Positions 16,948-26,508 of a stretch of DNA of 64,000 nt are shown one piece after another. A program made the translations under genes and the position numbers. Source of the stretch: Amedibacterium intestinale (GTDB taxonomy: Bacteria > Bacillota_I > Bacilli_A > Erysipelotrichales > Erysipelotrichaceae); contig NZ_AP019711.1 of assembly GCF_010537335.1 (NCBI RefSeq), positions 1,364,001-1,428,000 on the forward strand. Direction: 5' to 3'. Each line of letters opens with the position of its first letter. Within the stretch, counting starts at the first letter, position 1. The notes beneath the pieces are model-generated. The model did no database searches. It was not told the DNA's origin and worked only from the letters and a program-made list of their open reading frames with translations.

Positions 16948-17681
16948 GGGACTGTGACAGATAGTCAAAAGCCATAAGATAAAAAATACACCTAAATTCA
17001 TAAGGAAGGAGGTGTATTTTTTGGTATAATTTATATCTGATAATTACTCAAATTAACCAAACAAACGATACCGCATATCAGCTGTATATGCTACTGGCTT
17101 TCGCTAAAGATGGCTACGCTTCCTTACGCTGGCTGGAAAAGCTTTACCGTTATGATGTCCTCTAACGCAGCATTGCCAATGGCTGCGTTCTCAGCTACAA
17201 GAGCTTTGAACGCTTCATCAACAACACGCTGAAATGATCAATAGAAACCATCGCAAAGGAGATCTATCTGTATGTACAGGATAAAAAAGCATTTGAAGAA
17301 CAGATCCTTTATTTTGACCAAACAAGATTTGAAGGCAGTGCCGATAAGATGATTTTCTACTGAAGTAAATGCTACCTTCATGCATATGAAATATGATTAT
17401 TATAATCATACGAATGTATTCAAGCTCGGATATAATGTGCAGAAAAAATATACGACATCAAATAGAGGAAGAAGTGCAAGAATTGTACCAGCCTTGGAGA
17501 AGATGCATACAGAGATAGATGAGTATATAAAAAGTGAAGAAGGAATGGATAGGGATATGAAAACAGAAGTTAAAAAGGCTATTTTAAGGATAGTTGTTTT
17601 CAAAGTATCAAAAAGCAGGAAGAATTATAGAAAAAGGCTGTGATTTTCGGAGAAATTTTTTCTCTTACTCGTCACAGCCCC
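16948..17681 (+). mobile_element. Degenerate IS1182-like insertion sequence
   Basis: Inverted ends GGGACTGTGAC (16948-16958) and GGGGCTGTGAC (inverted, 17671-17681) bound about 730 bp. Inside, broken frames recall an IS1182-type transposase: YQLYMLLAFAKDGYASLRWLE, SFERFINNTLK, AKEIYLYVQDKKAFEEQILY, FDQTRFEGSADK and MKYDYYNHTNVFKLGYNVQ. Several stop codons and large internal deletions leave the longest frame at only 87 codons (17380-17643). A subterminal hairpin (AAAATACACCT/AGGTGTATTTT) is at 16981-17021. The element cannot encode its own transposase. Confidence 0.7.
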
Positions 17682-17683
17682 TT

Positions 17684-19324
17684 CTATTTCCTTATATAAG
17701 CAATAGATTCATATGGTTCTAATTCCAAATGATTTTTAATTTTCTTCTCTGGATAATTTGACAACAATAATTCAAAACCTTGAATATCCTCTAATTCCAC
17801 CATTGTTTTTTCTCCATAAAAGTTATTTAAAACCAGCACTTCTTCATTTCCTAGTTTTCTTTTATATGCATATACACTTGGATGAGAGGATAAATATGGT
17901 TCAAAACTTCCTTCGCTGATAACCTTTAATTGCTTTCTTAACTGAATTAGTTTTTGATAATGATAAAATATAGAATCTTTATCTTCTAATGCATTTTCTA
18001 CATTGATTTCTTTATAATTATACGTTACTGGAATCCATGGTGTATGCTCAGAAAATTCTGCATTTTTTTGAGCGTTCCACTGCATTGGTGTACGTGCATT
18101 ATCACGTGATTTCTCAAATAAAATTTTATAGATTTCATCATCCTTTTTACCTTCTTGTTTTAAGATATGATAATAGTTTTTACTTTCTACATCACGATAT
18201 TGTTCCATAGATGTGAAATAGGCATTTGTCATTCCAATTTCCTCACCTTGGTATATATAAGGTGTCCCCTGCATCAAGTGTAGTGCAGTTGCCAGCATTT
18301 TTCCAGATTGCTTATGATATTTTTTATCATCCCCAAAACGGGTAATGCTTCTTGGCTGATCATGACAATTCCAAAACAATGCATTCCATCCTTTTTTCTC
18401 CTGCATTCCCAGCTGCCATTTATAAAACAAATCTTTTAATTCCATAAAATCAAACGGCATCGATGTCCATTTTTGCTTATCTTTGTAATCTACTTTCAGA
18501 TGATGAAAATTAAAGACCATCGACAGCTCATGTTCATCTTCGCCAGAATATTTCTGACAGTTTTCAATTGTTGTAGAGCTCATTTCTCCAACAGTAATAA
18601 AGTCTTTATCTCCAAACGTATGTTCATTCAAATATTTTAAATATTCATGTATTCTTGGACCATCTGTATAAAAACGACGTCCATCTCCTATATCATCATT
18701 TTCAAATACATCTGGCTTTGAAATAAGATTCACAACATCAAATCGAAATCCGCGTACACCTTTTTCTATCCAGAAATTAACAATATCACATACTTCTTTT
18801 TTCACATCATCGTTAAACCAGTTTAAATCTGCCTGGGTTTTATCAAATAAATGTAAATAATATTCATCAAATTTTTCAACATATTCCCATACAGGGCCAC
18901 CAAATTTACTTACCCAATTCGTTGGCATTCCCCCATTTACAGGCTTTTTAAAATAATAATAGTTTTTATATTTTTCATCGCCTGCCATTGCTTTTTTAAA
19001 CCATTCATGTTCTGTTGATGTATGATTAAACACCATATCAAACATCAAATAAATATTACGTTTTTTTGCCTCTGCAATTAATTCTTCCAGATCTTCCATT
19101 GTCCCATAACTTGGATCGATTCTTCGATAATCTGCAACATCATAGCCGTTATCTTTTTGTGGAGATACAAAGAATGGACATATCCAAAGATAATCAACAC
19201 CCAGCATCTGTAAATAATCTAATTTCTGTGTAATTCCTTTTAAGTCTCCCAAACCATCCTGATTAGAATCCTTAAATGATTTTGGATAAATCTGATAAAC
19301 GACTTTGTCTTTGAAACTTCTCAT
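17684..19324 (-). CDS. treA: Trehalose-6-phosphate hydrolase (GH13)
   Basis: This 546-aa cytoplasmic glycosidase cleaves trehalose 6-phosphate to glucose and glucose 6-phosphate. GH13 motifs are in order: FDMVFNHTS (about 95), GFRFDVVNLI with the nucleophile Asp (about 198), ITVGEMSS with the acid Glu (about 253) and NCHDQPR (about 325). The start VVYQIYPKSFKDSNQDGLGDLKG is typical. It overlaps the end of the PTS gene treP by 4 bases, which separates it from other alpha-glucosidases of the same family. Confidence 0.93.
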   Translation of the reverse strand: MRSFKDKVVYQIYPKSFKDSNQDGLGDLKGITQKLDYLQMLGVDYLWICPFFVSPQKDNGYDVADYRRIDPSYGTMEDLEELIAEAKKRNIYLMFDMVFNHTSTEHEWFKKAMAGDEKYKNYYYFKKPVNGGMPTNWVSKFGGPVWEYVEKFDEYYLHLFDKTQADLNWFNDDVKKEVCDIVNFWIEKGVRGFRFDVVNLISKPDVFENDDIGDGRRFYTDGPRIHEYLKYLNEHTFGDKDFITVGEMSSTTIENCQKYSGEDEHELSMVFNFHHLKVDYKDKQKWTSMPFDFMELKDLFYKWQLGMQEKKGWNALFWNCHDQPRSITRFGDDKKYHKQSGKMLATALHLMQGTPYIYQGEEIGMTNAYFTSMEQYRDVESKNYYHILKQEGKKDDEIYKILFEKSRDNARTPMQWNAQKNAEFSEHTPWIPVTYNYKEINVENALEDKDSIFYHYQKLIQLRKQLKVISEGSFEPYLSSHPSVYAYKRKLGNEEVLVLNNFYGEKTMVELEDIQGFELLLSNYPEKKIKNHLELEPYESIAYIRK

Positions 19325-21213
19325 ATACCCTCCACAACAGGATTTCCTGCATTAATCTTATCAATATCTATTAGTTTTACATCCTGACCACTTGTAAACA
19401 CAATAGGAGATACCAAAGATTTTCCTGCTTTTTTAATACATTCAATATCAACTTCTGCTAGTACATCTCCTGCCTGTACCTTATCCCCTTGTTTAACAAG
19501 AGAATGAAAACCTTCTCCATTTAATTCAACGGTATCCATACCAATATGAATCAATACTTCCACACCATCGCTATTTCTTAAACCATAAGCATGTCCTGTA
19601 GGAAATGTCATTACAACTTCTCCATCAAATGGTGCAATCACTTTCGAGTCATTTATTTCAACTGCAAATCCCTGCCCCATCAAACCTTGTGAAAACACCT
19701 GATCTTCTACATCACTTAATGCCATTACTTTTCCACTCATAGGAGATACAAAACGATCCTTTGAACAAATCGCTACGTTTTCTTTTCCAAAGCGGTCTTC
19801 ATTACTTAATTTTTTCTTTCCAATTATCATCGTTAACACAAATGGTACAATTATGGCAACAAGCATTGCAATCGCAAAATATAACATATACTGTGGAAAA
19901 ATAGATAAGATACCAGGAATTCCCCCTACACCAATAGATGTTGCCTGTACCCCCATACCTACAGATATCATAGCTGCAATTCCAGAACCAATCATTCCGC
20001 AAATAAATGGGAATCCATATTTTAAGTTCACACCAAACAAAGCCGGCTCTGTGACACCTAAATAACAGGAAATACATGCTGGAATAGAAACCTGCTGTGC
20101 TCGTTCATTTTTCTTTTGCAGAACAATCATCGCAAGAACTGCAGATCCCTGGGCAATATTTGATAAAGCAATCATAGGCCATAAATTTGTACCCCCAAAA
20201 CTAGATACTAACTGTGTATCGATTGCATTTGTCATATGATGCAATCCAGTGATAACTAGCGGAGCATACACAAATCCAAAGATTGCCGCAAACAGCCATT
20301 TTACATTCGAATTTAATCCTGCCCAAACAACATTTGAAATCCAGTCTCCAATAATCCATCCAATCGGTCCAAGAACAATGTGAGCTACAAGAACAGCACA
20401 TAACAAGGAGCAAAAAGGAACAACGATCATAGAAATATAACTTGGTGATATCTTACGGAAGAATTTCTCAAAATAAACCAATGCAAATCCAGCCAGAATA
20501 GCAGGAATTACCTGTGCCTGATACCCTATCATCTCCACTTGTGCAAACCCAAAATCCCATACTGGAATATCTGCTGCAGCAGTGGATGCAACAGAATATG
20601 CATTTAACAATTGTGGTGAAACAAGGGTAATACCTAAAATAATACCTAAGATTTGGGTTGTACCCATTTTACGTGTAATAGACCAAACAATTCCTACTGG
20701 CAAGAAATGGAAGACTGCTTCTCCAATCAGCCATAAAAAGCTGTCAACACCTGCCCAAAACTGTGATACCTGCACTAATGTTTTTGTTCCATTTTCCATA
20801 AAGGCAATAGAATCAATAACATTTCGAAAACCTAAGATCAAACCACCTGTAATCAATGCAGGAATTAGTGGAGCAAAAATTTCACCTAGATTGCTCATCA
20901 GCTTCTGAATCCAATTCTGCTGTGATTTTGCGGCTTCTTTTGCCGCTTCTTTACTAACCCCTTCAATACCTGAAACTTCAACAAAATCATTATAAAATTC
21001 TTGTACATCATTTCCGATAATAACTTGAAACTGACCAGATTGTGTAAAGGTACCTTTTGCACTAGGAATATCTTCGATACCTTTTACATCTGCTTTTGAT
21101 GGATCAACTAATACAAAACGCATACGAGTGACACAGTGTGAAACAGCTTGAATATTTTCTTTTCCGCCAACTTTATCTAGTAGTTCTCTAGCATCATTTA
21201 AAAACTTACCCAT
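19321..21213 (-). CDS. treP: PTS trehalose transporter, EIIBCA fusion
   Basis: The 630-aa fused permease phosphorylates trehalose during uptake. The EIIB domain comes first, with the phospho-Cys in SHCVTRMRF (about residue 27). Next come the ten-helix EIIC domain (about 110-460, including PALITGGLILGFRNV and GVTEPALFGVNL) and the EIIA domain (about 490-630) with the active His in VEVLIHIGMDTV. I place the start at ATG 21213, behind GGAAGGAAACT; the longer frame from 21249 would run through the operator. With treA it forms the trehalose operon controlled by TreR. Confidence 0.93.
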   Translation of the reverse strand: MGKFLNDARELLDKVGGKENIQAVSHCVTRMRFVLVDPSKADVKGIEDIPSAKGTFTQSGQFQVIIGNDVQEFYNDFVEVSGIEGVSKEAAKEAAKSQQNWIQKLMSNLGEIFAPLIPALITGGLILGFRNVIDSIAFMENGTKTLVQVSQFWAGVDSFLWLIGEAVFHFLPVGIVWSITRKMGTTQILGIILGITLVSPQLLNAYSVASTAAADIPVWDFGFAQVEMIGYQAQVIPAILAGFALVYFEKFFRKISPSYISMIVVPFCSLLCAVLVAHIVLGPIGWIIGDWISNVVWAGLNSNVKWLFAAIFGFVYAPLVITGLHHMTNAIDTQLVSSFGGTNLWPMIALSNIAQGSAVLAMIVLQKKNERAQQVSIPACISCYLGVTEPALFGVNLKYGFPFICGMIGSGIAAMISVGMGVQATSIGVGGIPGILSIFPQYMLYFAIAMLVAIIVPFVLTMIIGKKKLSNEDRFGKENVAICSKDRFVSPMSGKVMALSDVEDQVFSQGLMGQGFAVEINDSKVIAPFDGEVVMTFPTGHAYGLRNSDGVEVLIHIGMDTVELNGEGFHSLVKQGDKVQAGDVLAEVDIECIKKAGKSLVSPIVFTSGQDVKLIDIDKINAGNPVVEGI

Positions 21214-21235
21214 AGTTTCCTTCCTCTTCTTTCTA

Positions 21236-21289
21236 ACTTGTACGTACATCTTACATATATAATATACATCTTGTACGTATATGTGTCAA
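21236..21289 (-). promoter_or_regulatory. tre operon promoter with two TreR operators
   Basis: On the minus strand TTGACA (21284-21289), a 17-base spacer and TATATT (21261-21266) form the promoter. A perfect palindrome TGTACGTACA lies at 21239-21248 downstream of the start point, and a one-mismatch copy (TGTACGTATA on the plus strand, 21272-21281) is inside the spacer. A third copy lies before treR. This arrangement fits repression by the GntR-type TreR. Confidence 0.75.
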
Positions 21290-21329
21290 CATAATTATAA
21301 AAAAGAATACCTTTTCGGTATTCAGATAC

Positions 21330-22052
21330 TTACATCTTTTGTGTTTTATCTCTTCTAGCAAAATCCACAAAACGAAATTTATCCGGTCTATGTTTTGATA
21401 CTGTATACTCAAATAACGTTGCATCTTCCAAATAAGTAAAGGATCGAACACAAACAAGCAAATCATAATCCTTCATATCCAAAAGTTGTTTTTCTTCCTT
21501 TGTAGCTGGAATTACCGTTATTTCTTTACGAGCAAAGCTAACAGAAAGACCTAGATCCTTTTCAATATATTCATACAAAGAGTTTTGCGCATGTTCCTTT
21601 TTCAACCCTTCCACAACATCTGCCTTTAAATAATCTGTATCTAAAATAATTTTTTCTTTTTCTATTTCACGAACACGTACCACTTTATAAACATCGCCAC
21701 CCTGCATATAAAGTAAATTTTTTATTTCTTCATCGGCTGGCATACGTTTAAATTCGATTACATGCGTTTTTGTTTCATGCACAAGATTACTTTTTTCTAA
21801 TTCCTTATAACTGGTTACACCAGATACAGGAAAATTAATGGTAGAGGTATCTAAAACAAGTGAGCCCTTTCCCTTTTCTTTTTGAATATATCCATTTGTC
21901 GATAATAAATTTAAAGCTTTACGAATCGTATCTCTGGAAGCATCGTATTTTTTCATCAATTCATTTTCACTTGGCAAATAGGAATTTGCTTTTATTGTTT
22001 TATCTGCAATTTCTGCACGCAACTGTTCAAAAATCTGTTGATATTTTGGCAT
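21330..22052 (-). CDS. treR: GntR-family trehalose operon repressor
   Basis: This 240-aa regulator has an N-terminal winged helix (KYQQIFEQLRAEIADKTIKANSYLPSE, SRDTIRKALNLLSTNGYIQ, about 3-65) and a C-terminal UTRA effector domain (about 90-230). By analogy with B. subtilis TreR it releases DNA upon binding trehalose 6-phosphate. It is encoded just upstream of treP-treA on the same strand with its own promoter, and an operator-like TGTGCGTACA lies in that promoter, so it probably also controls itself. Confidence 0.9.
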   Translation of the reverse strand: MPKYQQIFEQLRAEIADKTIKANSYLPSENELMKKYDASRDTIRKALNLLSTNGYIQKEKGKGSLVLDTSTINFPVSGVTSYKELEKSNLVHETKTHVIEFKRMPADEEIKNLLYMQGGDVYKVVRVREIEKEKIILDTDYLKADVVEGLKKEHAQNSLYEYIEKDLGLSVSFARKEITVIPATKEEKQLLDMKDYDLLVCVRSFTYLEDATLFEYTVSKHRPDKFRFVDFARRDKTQKM

Positions 22053-22081
22053 GACATCACATCCTTACAAAAAGTATAGCA

Positions 22082-22091
22082 TGTGCGTACA
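22082..22091 (-). promoter_or_regulatory. TreR operator in the treR promoter
   Basis: TGTGCGTACA differs by one base from the palindrome TGTACGTACA before treP. It lies directly upstream of a TATACT -10 hexamer (about 22072-22077), 30 bases before the treR start. Confidence 0.55.
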
Positions 22092-22110
22092 GGTAAAAAA
22101 AGGTATTCTA

Positions 22111-23028
22111 TCAAAATTCCTTTTCTGATTGGTAAAAATCTAAAATATCCTGATAAACTTCTTTTTTATTTATCTCATTTAATAATTCATGTCTTTTTCC
22201 TTTATATAACTTACCTTTAACTTCTACATAACCCAAAGATTGTAAGAAGCGCTCTGTTTCATAAAACTTTTTCTTGTTTTGAATCACCGGATCATCCTCT
22301 CCGCCAATTAATAAAATAGGCAGTGAAACATGATGTACTTGCCAATCATTTTTTTCATAAGCATCTTTCAACATTTGAAACAAATTCAAAAAACCATTAT
22401 TCGTAAACACAAAACCACAATATGGATCATCATTGTATTGTTTTACTATGTTTTCATCACTGCAAAGCCATGAATTCTTTATCTTATAACCTAGATTATA
22501 TGGCTGAAAAGCTAAAAAATTAAGAAGATGATTCCGGTGTTTTCCTCCCCACAATTTTGTAGATAGCTTTGATAGAAATAATGCAAATGATGTGAATGGA
22601 TTCTTTGTAGGAATTCCACATAAGATTACTTTCTCTACTTCTGCATCGTATAGTTTCATATAGTTTCTTGCGATTAAAGTTCCCATACTATGGGCGAACA
22701 AATAAACAGGAAGATTTGGATATTCTTGTTTTATATACATCGTTATCTGATGCAAATCCTGAATAATCCCATCTGTCTTATCTGTATAAAAATACCCCAG
22801 ATCCTTTCCATCTTTTACACTTTTTCCATGTCCTCTATGATCATGAATGACACAAATATAGTGATATTCAACTAAGAAGTTCATAAAAGCAAGATAGCGT
22901 TCTTTATATTCCGACATGCCATGTGATATTTGTATGATTCCCTTTGGTTTTCCTTCTGGTACCAGTACCAGTGCTTCCAGCAAAAGACCATCATATTCTG
23001 AAGATATTGTTTTTGTTATATATTCCAT
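22111..23028 (-). CDS. Alpha/beta hydrolase (lysophospholipase / monoacylglycerol lipase type)
   Basis: This 305-aa hydrolase has the oxyanion-side HDHRGHGKS (about residue 58), the nucleophile elbow FAHSMGTLIARNYM (Ser about 112), the acid in LPILLIGGEDDPV (about 245) and the catalytic His in GKRHELLNE (about 280). This order matches the Hydrolase_4 (serine aminopeptidase S33) family acting on lysophospholipids or monoglycerides. No signal peptide is seen. The substrate is not fixed by context: its neighbours are treR and, divergently, a ferritin gene. Confidence 0.85.
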   Translation of the reverse strand: MEYITKTISSEYDGLLLEALVLVPEGKPKGIIQISHGMSEYKERYLAFMNFLVEYHYICVIHDHRGHGKSVKDGKDLGYFYTDKTDGIIQDLHQITMYIKQEYPNLPVYLFAHSMGTLIARNYMKLYDAEVEKVILCGIPTKNPFTSFALFLSKLSTKLWGGKHRNHLLNFLAFQPYNLGYKIKNSWLCSDENIVKQYNDDPYCGFVFTNNGFLNLFQMLKDAYEKNDWQVHHVSLPILLIGGEDDPVIQNKKKFYETERFLQSLGYVEVKGKLYKGKRHELLNEINKKEVYQDILDFYQSEKEF

Positions 23029-23178
23029 TAGCGAGTATCTCCTTTAACAAAATGTTCTTTATTTTTCAAATAATTTATCTAAAGCTTATTTTGTAATTGA
23101 AAAGTTAAAAAGTCAAGTCTTACATATAGAAAGTAACTGGTATATACTTACTATGTAAAATAAAAGGAGGAGTAAAAA

Positions 23179-23691
23179 ATGCTTGATAAAAAAGTTGCGG
23201 AATTATTAAACGATCAGATAAATAAGGAGTTATATTCTGCTTATTTATATTTAGATTTCTCTATTTACTATCAGGAAGAAGGACTAGATGGTTTTGCGAA
23301 CTGGTATTTGATTCAGGCAAAAGAAGAGCGTGATCATGCCATGTTGTTTCTAGAATATATGCAGAATAATGGAGAGCATATCACTTTGGAACAGATTAAT
23401 AAACCAGATAAAGAATGTACATCTTTAAAAGATCCTTTAGAATTTGCTTTGGAACATGAACGTTATATTACAAGTCTAATCAATACGATTTATGGTGCTG
23501 CTCATGAAGTAAAAGATTATCGTACGATGCAGTTTCTTGACTGGTTCGTAAAAGAACAGGGAGAAGAAGAAAAGAATGCAGAAGATATGGTGAAAAAATT
23601 CGAATTGTTTGGAATAGATCCAAAAAGCCTTTATATGCTAGATAGTGAAATGGCTAGCCGCACATACACTGCACCATCTTTAACTTTATAA
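23179..23691 (+). CDS. ftn: Ferritin
   Basis: This 170-aa four-helix protein stores iron as a ferric core. The diiron ligands are visible in NKELYSAYLYLDFSIYY (Glu17 region), AKEERDHAMLFLEYM (EExxH, about 49-53) and WFVKEQGEEEKNAEDM. It is non-haem-type, FtnA-like. GGAGGAG lies 8 bases before ATG, and a promoter with a TATACT hexamer lies about 40 bases upstream. It is monocistronic with its own terminator. Confidence 0.95.
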   Translation: MLDKKVAELLNDQINKELYSAYLYLDFSIYYQEEGLDGFANWYLIQAKEERDHAMLFLEYMQNNGEHITLEQINKPDKECTSLKDPLEFALEHERYITSLINTIYGAAHEVKDYRTMQFLDWFVKEQGEEEKNAEDMVKKFELFGIDPKSLYMLDSEMASRTYTAPSLTL

Positions 23692-23710
23692 TTCATATCC
23701 TATTTTATGA

Positions 23711-23743
23711 AAAGCTCACTGCCTAACACAGTGAGTTTTTTTG
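23711..23743 (+). terminator. Ferritin gene terminator
   Basis: The CTCACTG/CAGTGAG stem is followed by TTTTTTT. Confidence 0.85.
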
Positions 23744-23850
23744 CAGCTTTAGGAAAATATTTTAGAAAATTATTTTTCTTTTCTATACAGCAAGGAAAAA
23801 GATATAGATTCGTGTATAATAAAAAGGTAGTATTTACAGGAGGTTTTTAT

Positions 23851-25110
23851 ATGATACTTGAACAAATTCATCCAGAAGTGCTTGCTTTGGCGCAAGAGTC
23901 TGACAGCATTTTACAGGATATTTTTAAAAAAGTTGATGAGATTTGCTTAACAAATTCCAATCGGATTTTATCTGCTTTTATCGACAATAGTGTTTCTTAT
24001 TCAGATTTTAGCGATATTAACGGATATGGAAATTATGATGAAGGAAGAGATAAAATAGAAAGAATTTTTGCCACTGTACTTGGATGTGAAGATGCCCTTG
24101 TTCGTCCGCAAATCATGAGTGGTACAAATGCTTTATACTTAACTCTTTCTGCTTTATTAAAACATGGAGATACCATGATTTCTTTATCTGGGGCTCCTTA
24201 TGATTCTTTACAGGAAATGATTGGTTTAAGTGGTACTTCTACACAATCGTTAAAGGCAAATGGTGTTTCTTATGAACAGATTGAGTTAATCAATGATGAT
24301 TTTGATGATGAAACAATCATTGAACGTTTAAAACAGCAAAATGTAAAACTCGTAGAGATTCAGCGTTCTAGAGGATATTCTCATCGTAAATCCCTTTCTA
24401 TTTCAAAAATCGAACGTATTATTTCTAAAATACGTGAAGTAAATAAAGAAGTTATTATTATGGTGGATAACTGCTATGGTGAACTGGTGGAAACATTAGA
24501 ACCGGGACATGTAGGTGCAGATGTCGTTGTTGGATCTTTAATGAAAAATCTAGGTGGTGGGATTGCTCCTACCGGAGGATATGTAGCTGGAAATCAGGAT
24601 TTGATTCATATGGTTGCCGAACGTTTAACAGCACCTGGTATTGGAAAGAATTTAGGTGCAAACTTTAACTTAAACAATGCTTTCTTTAAAGGGTTGTTCA
24701 TGGCACCTAATGCCGTTAAGAACGCTTTAAAAACCGCAATCTTTACATCTTATATGCTGGAAAAACTAGGATACTCTAATGTTTCTCCTCGCTATGATGA
24801 ACCACGTACAGACATCATTCAAACCTTAGAATTAGGTTCAAAAGAGAATCTGGTAAGCTTTACACAGGGAATCCAGCAAACAAGTCCTATTGATTCCTTT
24901 GTACGTGTATTGCCTGCTCCTATGCCAGGCTACCCATTTGATGAAGTTATGGCTGCAGGAAGTTTTACACAGGGAAGCACCATTGAATTAAGTGCAGATG
25001 CCCCAGTAATTGAACCCTATACATGTTATATGCAAGGTGGCTTAACTTTTGAATATGGAAAACTATCGATTTTACTAGCACTATCAAACATGAAAAGGAA
25101 GTTGGATTAA
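23851..25110 (+). CDS. PLP-dependent methionine gamma-lyase / aluminium-resistance family protein
   Basis: This 419-aa protein belongs to the YnbB-type Cys/Met-metabolism enzymes (Met_gamma_lyase family). Seen are GYGNYDEGRDKIERIFATVLG, the cofactor-phosphate stretch RPQIMSGTNALYLTL, MVDNCYGELVETLEPGHVGADV, and the PLP Lys in GSLMKNLGGGIAPTGGYVAG. I start at ATG 23851, 7 bases after AGGAGG; the frame is open 48 codons further upstream, through the ferritin terminator, but that is not credible. The reaction is likely C-S lyase activity on methionine or cystathionine-like substrates; the aluminium-resistance name is historical. Confidence 0.88.
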   Translation: MILEQIHPEVLALAQESDSILQDIFKKVDEICLTNSNRILSAFIDNSVSYSDFSDINGYGNYDEGRDKIERIFATVLGCEDALVRPQIMSGTNALYLTLSALLKHGDTMISLSGAPYDSLQEMIGLSGTSTQSLKANGVSYEQIELINDDFDDETIIERLKQQNVKLVEIQRSRGYSHRKSLSISKIERIISKIREVNKEVIIMVDNCYGELVETLEPGHVGADVVVGSLMKNLGGGIAPTGGYVAGNQDLIHMVAERLTAPGIGKNLGANFNLNNAFFKGLFMAPNAVKNALKTAIFTSYMLEKLGYSNVSPRYDEPRTDIIQTLELGSKENLVSFTQGIQQTSPIDSFVRVLPAPMPGYPFDEVMAAGSFTQGSTIELSADAPVIEPYTCYMQGGLTFEYGKLSILLALSNMKRKLD

Positions 25111-25124
25111 CAACTTCCTTTTTG
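25094..25124. terminator. Bidirectional terminator between convergent genes
   Basis: The AAGGAAGTTG/CAACTTCCTT stem with a T run on the plus strand and As on the other overlaps the stop codons of the PLP enzyme gene and the SDR gene. Confidence 0.8.
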
Positions 25125-25853
25125 TCCGCCATCGATTCGAATAACGGTATTATTGATAAAATCAGCTTCTTCACTAATCAAAAATTTAACCAAATAAGCA
25201 ACTTCTTTTGGATCACCATAACGATTGACCATGATTTTTTCAATCTCTTCTTTTAAAAATTCTTCATCATAGCCATCCAATTCATTTTCGGTACCAATAA
25301 ATCCTGGAGCTATACAATTCACATGAACATAAGGGGCATATTCAAACGCAAGATTATGTGTCATGGAAATTAAGGCAGCCTTCGAAGCATCATAATCAAT
25401 GCACATAGGATAATAGGTGTTGATTCCATTTGTAGAAGAGATATTAATGATTCTTCCATACTCCTGTGTCAGCATATGACGATATACACGTTTGCTGCAG
25501 TTAAATGCACCAACTACATTTACATCCATTGTTCTTCTAAACTCTTCTGCCGTTTTTAAATGAAACAGGTTCGATAAATCAATTGCTGCATTGTTAACTA
25601 AAATATCCACACCGCCTAGTTCTTTTTCAATAGAGATAACCATAGCATCTACTTCCTCTTCCTTTGAAACATCTGCCTGTATTGCCATACAGCGTATCCC
25701 ATAAGTTTCGATAAGCCTATCTTTTAAAACAAGTGCTTCTTTTTTTGAAGTCAGATAGTTAATCACAACATCATACCCTTGTTTCCCTAGCTCTTCCACG
25801 ATTGCTTTTCCAATGCCCTTTGCGCCACCTGTAACTAATACAACTTTGTTCAT
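25107..25853 (-). CDS. SDR-family oxidoreductase (FabG-like)
   Basis: This 248-aa short-chain dehydrogenase has the nucleotide-binding TGGAKGIGKAI (about 8-18), NNAAIDLSN (about 86), the catalytic Ser-Tyr-Lys set (IINISSTNG, then YDASKAAL near 155) and a C-terminal NNTVIRIDGGQ. It resembles 3-oxoacyl-ACP reductases but stands outside any fatty acid operon, so the substrate is open. It lies downstream of efp on the same strand with a 23-base gap, so co-transcription is likely. Confidence 0.88.
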   Translation of the reverse strand: MNKVVLVTGGAKGIGKAIVEELGKQGYDVVINYLTSKKEALVLKDRLIETYGIRCMAIQADVSKEEEVDAMVISIEKELGGVDILVNNAAIDLSNLFHLKTAEEFRRTMDVNVVGAFNCSKRVYRHMLTQEYGRIINISSTNGINTYYPMCIDYDASKAALISMTHNLAFEYAPYVHVNCIAPGFIGTENELDGYDEEFLKEEIEKIMVNRYGDPKEVAYLVKFLISEEADFINNTVIRIDGGQKGSC

Positions 25854-25876
25854 AATTTTAAAAAGAGCTTATGTTA

Positions 25877-26434
25877 TTAAGCTCTTCCTGCATATTTACC
25901 ATCTGTTGAGAATACAACAATTTTTTCTCCAGGTTCAATAAATTGAGGTACTCGTAAAGTTAATCCTGTTTCTGTAGTCGCATCTTTTGTCTGGTTAGAT
26001 GGTGCTCCTTTGATTGCTGGATCTGTTTCCGCAATAACAAGTTCTACTTTTTCTGGAACAGATACAGATAACAACATTCCTTCAAAGAACATCAAAGAAA
26101 CTTCAGAACCTTCCACAATATAGTAGCGGTTATCTCCAACCTGATCTTTGCTTAATTCATATGTATCATATGTTTCCAAATCCATAAAGTAATATATAGA
26201 ATCTGCTTCATATGAATACTGTGCATCTCTTCTGGAAATATTTGCCTGTTCAAATTTTGTAGAAGCATTAAAGTTTCTTTCCTGAATTGCTCCTGTTTTC
26301 AAGTTTCTCATTTTTGTTTTTAAGATAGCTGCACCTTTCCCTGGTTTTACATGCTGAAAATCCATAACCTGACAAGGATCGCCATCAACAATTAGTGTTA
26401 ATCCTGTTTTAAAATCACCTGCTGAAATTGCCAT
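25877..26434 (-). CDS. efp: Elongation factor P
   Basis: This 185-aa translation factor relieves ribosome stalling at polyproline. The KOW-like first domain (FKTGLTLIVDGDPCQVMDFQHVKPGKGAAILKTKMRNL) carries the modifiable Lys in PGKGA at position 32. The OB domains follow, ending FIEPGEKIVVFSTDGKYAGRA. I prefer ATG 26434, 8 bases after AGGAGTG; a GTG 9 bases earlier also keeps the frame. No EF-P modification genes lie nearby. Confidence 0.96.
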   Translation of the reverse strand: MAISAGDFKTGLTLIVDGDPCQVMDFQHVKPGKGAAILKTKMRNLKTGAIQERNFNASTKFEQANISRRDAQYSYEADSIYYFMDLETYDTYELSKDQVGDNRYYIVEGSEVSLMFFEGMLLSVSVPEKVELVIAETDPAIKGAPSNQTKDATTETGLTLRVPQFIEPGEKIVVFSTDGKYAGRA

Positions 26435-26508
26435 AATTTTCACTCCTACTCTCGTAATCTCTTTACATGATTTATTTTAACAAGTTTAGAATAAATCCTC
26501 AAGCCAAC

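Noticed and set aside
23707-23850. N-terminal extension of the PLP enzyme
   Set aside because: The extension would run through the ferritin terminator, whereas ATG 23851 has an ideal AGGAGG site and begins the conserved protein.
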